DNA of 64,000 bases from an uncultured Lachnospiraceae bacterium (GTDB lineage Bacteria > Bacillota > Clostridia > Lachnospirales > Lachnospiraceae), in the NCBI GenBank assembly GCA_910586205.1, contig CAJUGD010000015.1, positions 1 through 64,000 of the forward strand, read 5' to 3'. Below are positions 60,050 through 64,000 of this stretch, in pieces; position 1 is the stretch's first letter; each line of letters begins with the position of its first letter. The notes beneath the pieces were generated by a model, which saw nothing but the letters and a program-made list of their open reading frames with translations, did no database searches and was not told where the DNA came from. The position numbers and the translations under genes are program-made.

Positions 60050-61462
60050 TCATCTCCCTATACTTACTAAACTGATTTTTTTCCGTTTTCTTATAGCCTG
60101 ACGCTGTTCTTCGCTGAGGACACAATTCGCATCAAAAATCAAAGTCCCATTGTCTAATTCAGCGTTTTGAAAATCTATATCTGAATATTGTTTATGCTGA
60201 ACCGTGAATATGATTGCGTCAAACCCACAAAAATCTGGTATCTCCGAAAACACGGGCAATTTCATTTCTGTCCAGTCGGACACTAAAGGATCCTGGCAGA
60301 CAACTTCCGCCCCCCTTTTTATTGCCTCCCTGACAAATATTTCCGTAGGAGAATACCGGGTATCCCCTACATCCTGACGATAACTCACTCCCAAAACCAA
60401 AAGAGCCTTTCCCTTTAAATTACCATCCAGTAATTTTTCTATTTTGTTTAAGCTGACAAGCGGCATAGCATTATTAGTACGAACTGCATTTGTACTAAAA
60501 GGGAACTCCATCCCTTCAAGTTTAAAAAGCTCTTTTGCTGCTAACGGCGCAAAATAAGGATCTTTAGTCAGACAATATCCTCCCACGCCAAATCCAGGCT
60601 GGCGCATATTAGAATGTGTCGGCCTCATTCGGATCGCATCTATGACTTCAAAAAGATCCACACCTATTTCCTCTGCAAACCTGCCCCATTCTTCCATAAA
60701 CGCAATTGTTGTGGCACGATATGAATTTTCCAGGACCTTAGCAATCTCTGTGGATGTAGTTCCTTGTAACCTGACAAGCGGATATTTATCTGTTTTAATC
60801 ACACTCTCTAAAAAAATCTGGCATTTATTCGCCGACTCGTCATTTACACCCGAATACACTCGCCAAAAATTCACAATAGAATCAAAATAATTTTCTCCTG
60901 GCATAACACGCTCATAAGAATGCGCAATAAATACTTTATCTGGATTTAACCCCCTGCATATAAACTCATCAGCAAGGATCGGCTTTACTATTTTTTCGCA
61001 TGTTCCTGGAGGGACGGTTGTTTCAACCATAATCAACGTATTTTCCTTTATATAGCTGCCGAGAGTATGTATAGCACCCTTAAATAAATCCAGATCTAAA
61101 ATCGGTTCACCCTTTTCTCCATACTTAATATCCAGGTTAATATCAACAACTACAATATCAGCTAACGCAAAGACATTGACGTCAGTAACTGCCCAGATAT
61201 TTCCGTTTTCAATGGCGTCTTTAAGGGCCTGCTGTATTTTCTTATCATTGTTTTCAAATGGGAACTTTCCACCATTAATCGACATGACCTTCTGATACCC
61301 CAAATCATTAGGCACATCCACTCCAATAACATTATATAAAGGATGTCCTTCCCTATTTTTTGCGTTTGCAATCGCTAATGCCATTGCTGAACCTACAAAA
61401 CCGAGTCCCTGGACACAGACTGTTTTTTTATCTGGCGTAAAAGTTTTTGGTAAAGATATCAA
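60050..61462 (-). CDS. Nucleotide-sugar dehydrogenase (UDP-glucose/GDP-mannose dehydrogenase family)
   Basis: 470 aa. V-C-V-Q-G-L-G-F-V-G-S-A-M-A NAD site, E-T-T-V-P-P-G-T, and P-G-F-G-V-G-G-Y-C-L-T-K-D-P with the catalytic Cys; a C-terminal domain has L-G-V-S-Y-R-Q-D-V-G-D-T-R. Members oxidise a C6 hydroxyl to a uronic acid in two steps. The start is TTG with GAGGGAGAG upstream. Its product is an odd fit for a simple nonulosonate path, so the operon may also supply an uronic acid. Confidence 0.85.
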   Translation of the reverse strand: MISLPKTFTPDKKTVCVQGLGFVGSAMALAIANAKNREGHPLYNVIGVDVPNDLGYQKVMSINGGKFPFENNDKKIQQALKDAIENGNIWAVTDVNVFALADIVVVDINLDIKYGEKGEPILDLDLFKGAIHTLGSYIKENTLIMVETTVPPGTCEKIVKPILADEFICRGLNPDKVFIAHSYERVMPGENYFDSIVNFWRVYSGVNDESANKCQIFLESVIKTDKYPLVRLQGTTSTEIAKVLENSYRATTIAFMEEWGRFAEEIGVDLFEVIDAIRMRPTHSNMRQPGFGVGGYCLTKDPYFAPLAAKELFKLEGMEFPFSTNAVRTNNAMPLVSLNKIEKLLDGNLKGKALLVLGVSYRQDVGDTRYSPTEIFVREAIKRGAEVVCQDPLVSDWTEMKLPVFSEIPDFCGFDAIIFTVQHKQYSDIDFQNAELDNGTLIFDANCVLSEEQRQAIRKRKKISLVSIGR

Positions 61463-61477
61463 TTTTTTCTCTCCCTC

Positions 61478-62650
61478 TTATTGATTCATTGGTATATTAT
61501 AAAATTGTTTTTTTAAATTAATATTTGACGTATACAATACCTGCTTTATAATTTTTACTATTTGTTCCGATGCATGCCCTTCCCCATATGGGTTGACTGC
61601 ATTTGCAGCATAGTCTTTAAACTGCTCATCCAAACCTTTTCTTATTGCATTTACGATTGCCTCTGTTTTCACCTGGCAATTTATGATATTTTGGGCCTGT
61701 ATTCTCCCTTTTTGCCTATCCCCTATATTCACTGTGGGAACTCCAAAAGATGGAGTCTCTAATATTCCGCTGGAGGAGTTTCCGATTACAATCGCTGCAT
61801 ATTTTAATGCTGTTAAATATCTGACTAACCCTAAACTGTATACAGCTATGCATTGCTCAGGCCTTTTTCCCACATATGCATCAATCAAAGAATTTATCCG
61901 CAGCCCTCCGGCATCTGCATTTGCCTTTGTAAAAATGATCTTCAAATGATCTGTTTGTTCTAATGCCTGAAGTAATTTCAAAAAATCATCTTCTGCTGTG
62001 TCATCTTCCAGTGTTACAGGGTGAAAAGTCACTACTGCAAATCTTTCTTTAAGAGAAAAATCTAACGATCTCTCCAATTCATCTAAGGTCATCAGCTTCA
62101 CATTTTTTGCATTTTCAACTCCAAGTCCGCCTACATTAAATACCCTGTCCGGATTTTCCCCTAATTGTATAACCCTGTTCCGATACTCCTCACAACTTGT
62201 AAAATGCAAATAGCTCATTTTTGTTATTGCATGGCGGATACATTCGTCTATAGCGCCTTCCGTTGTCTCGCCGCCATGTATATGCGCAATGGGAATCTGA
62301 TAATTCATAGCGACAATCGCCACAGAAAGAAGCTCATATCTGTCCCCCAGCAAAATGATAAGATCCGGCCTCTGTTTAGAAAGAAAAACATCAAAACCCT
62401 CTATCGCCTTGCTCATAGCAGTATTGATATCATGTATTTTATCTTCCTTTTGCAGAATATCAATTTTGGCATCTATAAGGAAACCATCCCTTTCGATATC
62501 TCTATATGTATTTCCATAAGCCCCATTCAAATGAGCGCCTGTTACTACTAAAGTCAGCCTCAGTTCAGGATCTTTTTTCAATCTTTTGAGCAATGGGAAC
62601 AGCAGATGATACTCCGCTCTCGTCCCTGTAACAACACATATATTTTTCAT
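61478..62650 (-). CDS. neuC: Hydrolysing nucleotide-sugar 2-epimerase, NeuC/LegG-like, copy 2
   Basis: 390 aa. V-T-G-T-R-A-E-Y-H-L-L, L-L-G-D-R-Y-E-L-L, H-I-H-G-G-E-T-T-E-G-A and N-S-S-S-G-I-L-E-T, all as in copy 1 at 17208. It provides the free N-acyl mannosamine-type sugar for the NeuB encoded just upstream in the operon (62667). The gene starts at ATG 62650. Confidence 0.92.
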   Translation of the reverse strand: MKNICVVTGTRAEYHLLFPLLKRLKKDPELRLTLVVTGAHLNGAYGNTYRDIERDGFLIDAKIDILQKEDKIHDINTAMSKAIEGFDVFLSKQRPDLIILLGDRYELLSVAIVAMNYQIPIAHIHGGETTEGAIDECIRHAITKMSYLHFTSCEEYRNRVIQLGENPDRVFNVGGLGVENAKNVKLMTLDELERSLDFSLKERFAVVTFHPVTLEDDTAEDDFLKLLQALEQTDHLKIIFTKANADAGGLRINSLIDAYVGKRPEQCIAVYSLGLVRYLTALKYAAIVIGNSSSGILETPSFGVPTVNIGDRQKGRIQAQNIINCQVKTEAIVNAIRKGLDEQFKDYAANAVNPYGEGHASEQIVKIIKQVLYTSNINLKKQFYNIPMNQ

Positions 62651-62666
62651 GCCCTATTTACCACCC

Positions 62667-63662
62667 CTAAATTTGGATCAACTCATCTGCCTTAAAATCA
62701 CGTATTGCTCTCCGCCCCAAGACATGGTTCCATTCCATTGGAGAAATTCCACTACCAGGGCGCTTGGCCGTCAGATTATCTTCTGTAAACAGCTCTCCAC
62801 ACTTTATGTTTCTGGCCGCCACTATGCTTTTCCGTGCAATATCCATATTTTTTCTTTCTGAAGCAGACGGCTCTTTTTTTCCGTCTCCAAAAGCTTTCTC
62901 CACATTCCGTATACAGCGGACCATCCGGATTAATTCATCAGGTTCCAGGCTCGCTTTGTGGTCAGGCCCTTCTAATCCTTTATCCAGAGTAAAATGCTTC
63001 TCAATAACGGATGCTCCCATGGCTGCTGCCGCAATAGGAATTTCAATCCCTGGTGTATGATCCGAATATCCCGCCGCAAGGCGGAAATGGTCTTTTAAAG
63101 ATACCATTGCATTCAGATTTGCATCTTCATATGGCGTGGGGTACTGCGTGTTGCACTGGAGAAGAATCATATCATCTGTACCGCAATTTTGCAGTAAATC
63201 TACCGCCTGTTCTATCTCCAAAAGCGTGCTCATGCCCGTTGATAAAATAACAGGCTTTCCCGTTTTAGCTATCTCAACAAGATACGGGTAATTGGTTATC
63301 TCACCAGAAGGCACTTTCCATCTTTTCACCAAACCGTCCAAAAAATGTATACTTTCAATATCAAACGGCGTTGAAAGAAATTCGATTTTCCGTTGATCAC
63401 AGTATTCCTTCAATCTTATGAAATCATTTTGAGACAATTCCAGGGACTTCAGCATCTCAAATTGATTCTGTGACTGGCCGGTTGTCTGTTTTTGATAATT
63501 TGCCTTTTCGGCTGTCCTTGTCACCAGCCTCTCAGTACGGAATGTTTGAAATTTTACGGCATCCGCGCCAGCGCTTTTGGCAATATCCACCAAATCTAAC
63601 GCCAGTTCTAATTTTCCGTTATGGTTCACTCCCGCCTCTGCTATAATGTATATTTTGTTCAT
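62667..63662 (-). CDS. neuB: NeuB-family nonulosonic acid synthase, copy 2
   Basis: 331 aa. Y-I-I-A-E-A-G-V-N-H-N-G start, K-F-Q-T-F, S-G-E-I-T-N-Y, E-K-H-F-T-L-D and a C-terminal SAF domain with R-K-S-I-V-A and R-P-G-S-G-I. GGGGAAAAGA upstream serves as ribosome site. Strongly similar to copy 1 at 16131; the two may differ in product through their different partner enzymes. Confidence 0.93.
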   Translation of the reverse strand: MNKIYIIAEAGVNHNGKLELALDLVDIAKSAGADAVKFQTFRTERLVTRTAEKANYQKQTTGQSQNQFEMLKSLELSQNDFIRLKEYCDQRKIEFLSTPFDIESIHFLDGLVKRWKVPSGEITNYPYLVEIAKTGKPVILSTGMSTLLEIEQAVDLLQNCGTDDMILLQCNTQYPTPYEDANLNAMVSLKDHFRLAAGYSDHTPGIEIPIAAAAMGASVIEKHFTLDKGLEGPDHKASLEPDELIRMVRCIRNVEKAFGDGKKEPSASERKNMDIARKSIVAARNIKCGELFTEDNLTAKRPGSGISPMEWNHVLGRRAIRDFKADELIQI

Positions 63663-63679
63663 TCTTTTCCCCTGACAGC

Positions 63680-64000
63680 CTATCTTTTATTTAAATTTTG
63701 CATTTTTTCTCCATCCTTAAACAGCATATTATCTTCTATATTTTTTCTAACAATACTTCCTGCACCTATGATACAATTTTTTCCTATATTAACTGATTGA
63801 ATTATTGTTGAGTTGGCTCCTATGAGGGTATTCCTGCCTATATTGGACCCGCCACATATGACCGCTGATACTGCAATATGACAAAACCTTCCTATTTGGC
63901 AATCATGCTCAACAATGGCAGCCGTATTGATAATTGCCATTGTTCCAATAAATGCATTTGAATTAACAACTGCATTTTTCCCAATAAATACTCCTTCTTC
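63680..64000 (-). CDS. NeuD/PglD-type acetyltransferase, partial (continues beyond the window)
   Basis: The frame is open from the window edge to the TAG at 63680. It shows beta-helix hexapeptides (G-V-F-I-G-K-N-A-V-V-N, I-V-E-H-D-C-Q-I-G, T-L-I-G-A-N-S-T-I-I) and matches the C-terminal half of the NeuD at 14391 closely. Its start lies outside. It has no poly-G run at its end, unlike the plus-strand copy. Confidence 0.88.
   Translation of the reverse strand, partial: EEGVFIGKNAVVNSNAFIGTMAIINTAAIVEHDCQIGRFCHIAVSAVICGGSNIGRNTLIGANSTIIQSVNIGKNCIIGAGSIVRKNIEDNMLFKDGEKMQNLNKR

Overview
The window looks like a chromosomal stretch from a Gram-positive anaerobe of the Clostridia, most likely Lachnospiraceae-like. 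This is inferred from strong AGGAGG-type ribosome sites, frequent TTG/GTG starts, secretion and lipoprotein signals without outer-membrane genes, and gene families typical of that group. No rRNA or tRNA gene and no CRISPR array was seen. Almost everything belongs to surface glycan synthesis, except one large central island that looks like a membrane-linked NTPase system. Layout: (1) 1-13204, plus strand, visibly AT-rich: a capsule or cell-wall polysaccharide locus. It has a priming sugar transferase, ATP-grasp and HAD enzymes, LicD, several glycosyltransferases, a Wzy-like polymerase, a Wzx flippase and a sialyltransferase-like enzyme. It ends with a complete 2-aminoethylphosphonate (AEP) pathway: PEP mutase, phosphonopyruvate decarboxylase, AEP transaminase and cytidylyltransferase. 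(2) 13333-33632, plus strand, with a sharp shift to higher GC: a nonulosonic (sialic-acid-like, probably legionaminic) acid locus. It holds a PtmE-like guanylyltransferase, NeuD, a formyltransferase, NeuB, NeuC, two CMP-transferases, two Gfo/Idh/MocA enzymes, LegB and LegC. Inserted in it is an acyl module of ACP, two SDRs, LuxE, LuxC, an acyl-adenylating enzyme and two GNAT-like proteins. Five runs of 8-10 G lie in this region. Two of them split genes that a one-base change would restore, so the region looks phase variable.  (3) 33877-56629, plus strand: an island of 14 genes. It encodes a tubulin/FtsZ-like protein, a TRAFAC-type GTPase with zinc ribbons, a GAP1-like partner, three von Willebrand A (vWA) or vWA-like proteins, a lipoprotein, a large membrane coiled-coil protein, a kinase-like protein and a PP2C-like protein (both apparently missing catalytic residues), and several unknowns. 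This is the best candidate for an under-described system: probably a signalling or conflict apparatus with exported sensors and a cytoplasmic GTPase/tubulin core. (4) 57049-64000, minus strand: a second nonulosonic acid operon (NeuD partial, NeuB, NeuC, nucleotide-sugar dehydrogenase, SDR, LegC, NeuA), convergent with the island.  Small inverted-repeat elements sit at several junctions (33613-33774, 41312-41475, 56911-57045, 57798-57874). Functionally, regions 1, 2 and 4 would build acidic and zwitterionic surface sugars: CMP-nonulosonates for a sialyltransferase-like enzyme and CMP-AEP for a LicD-like transferase. The poly-G tracts would add switching of sugar decorations. No flagellar gene is visible, so whether the nonulosonates go to flagellin or to capsule cannot be decided here.
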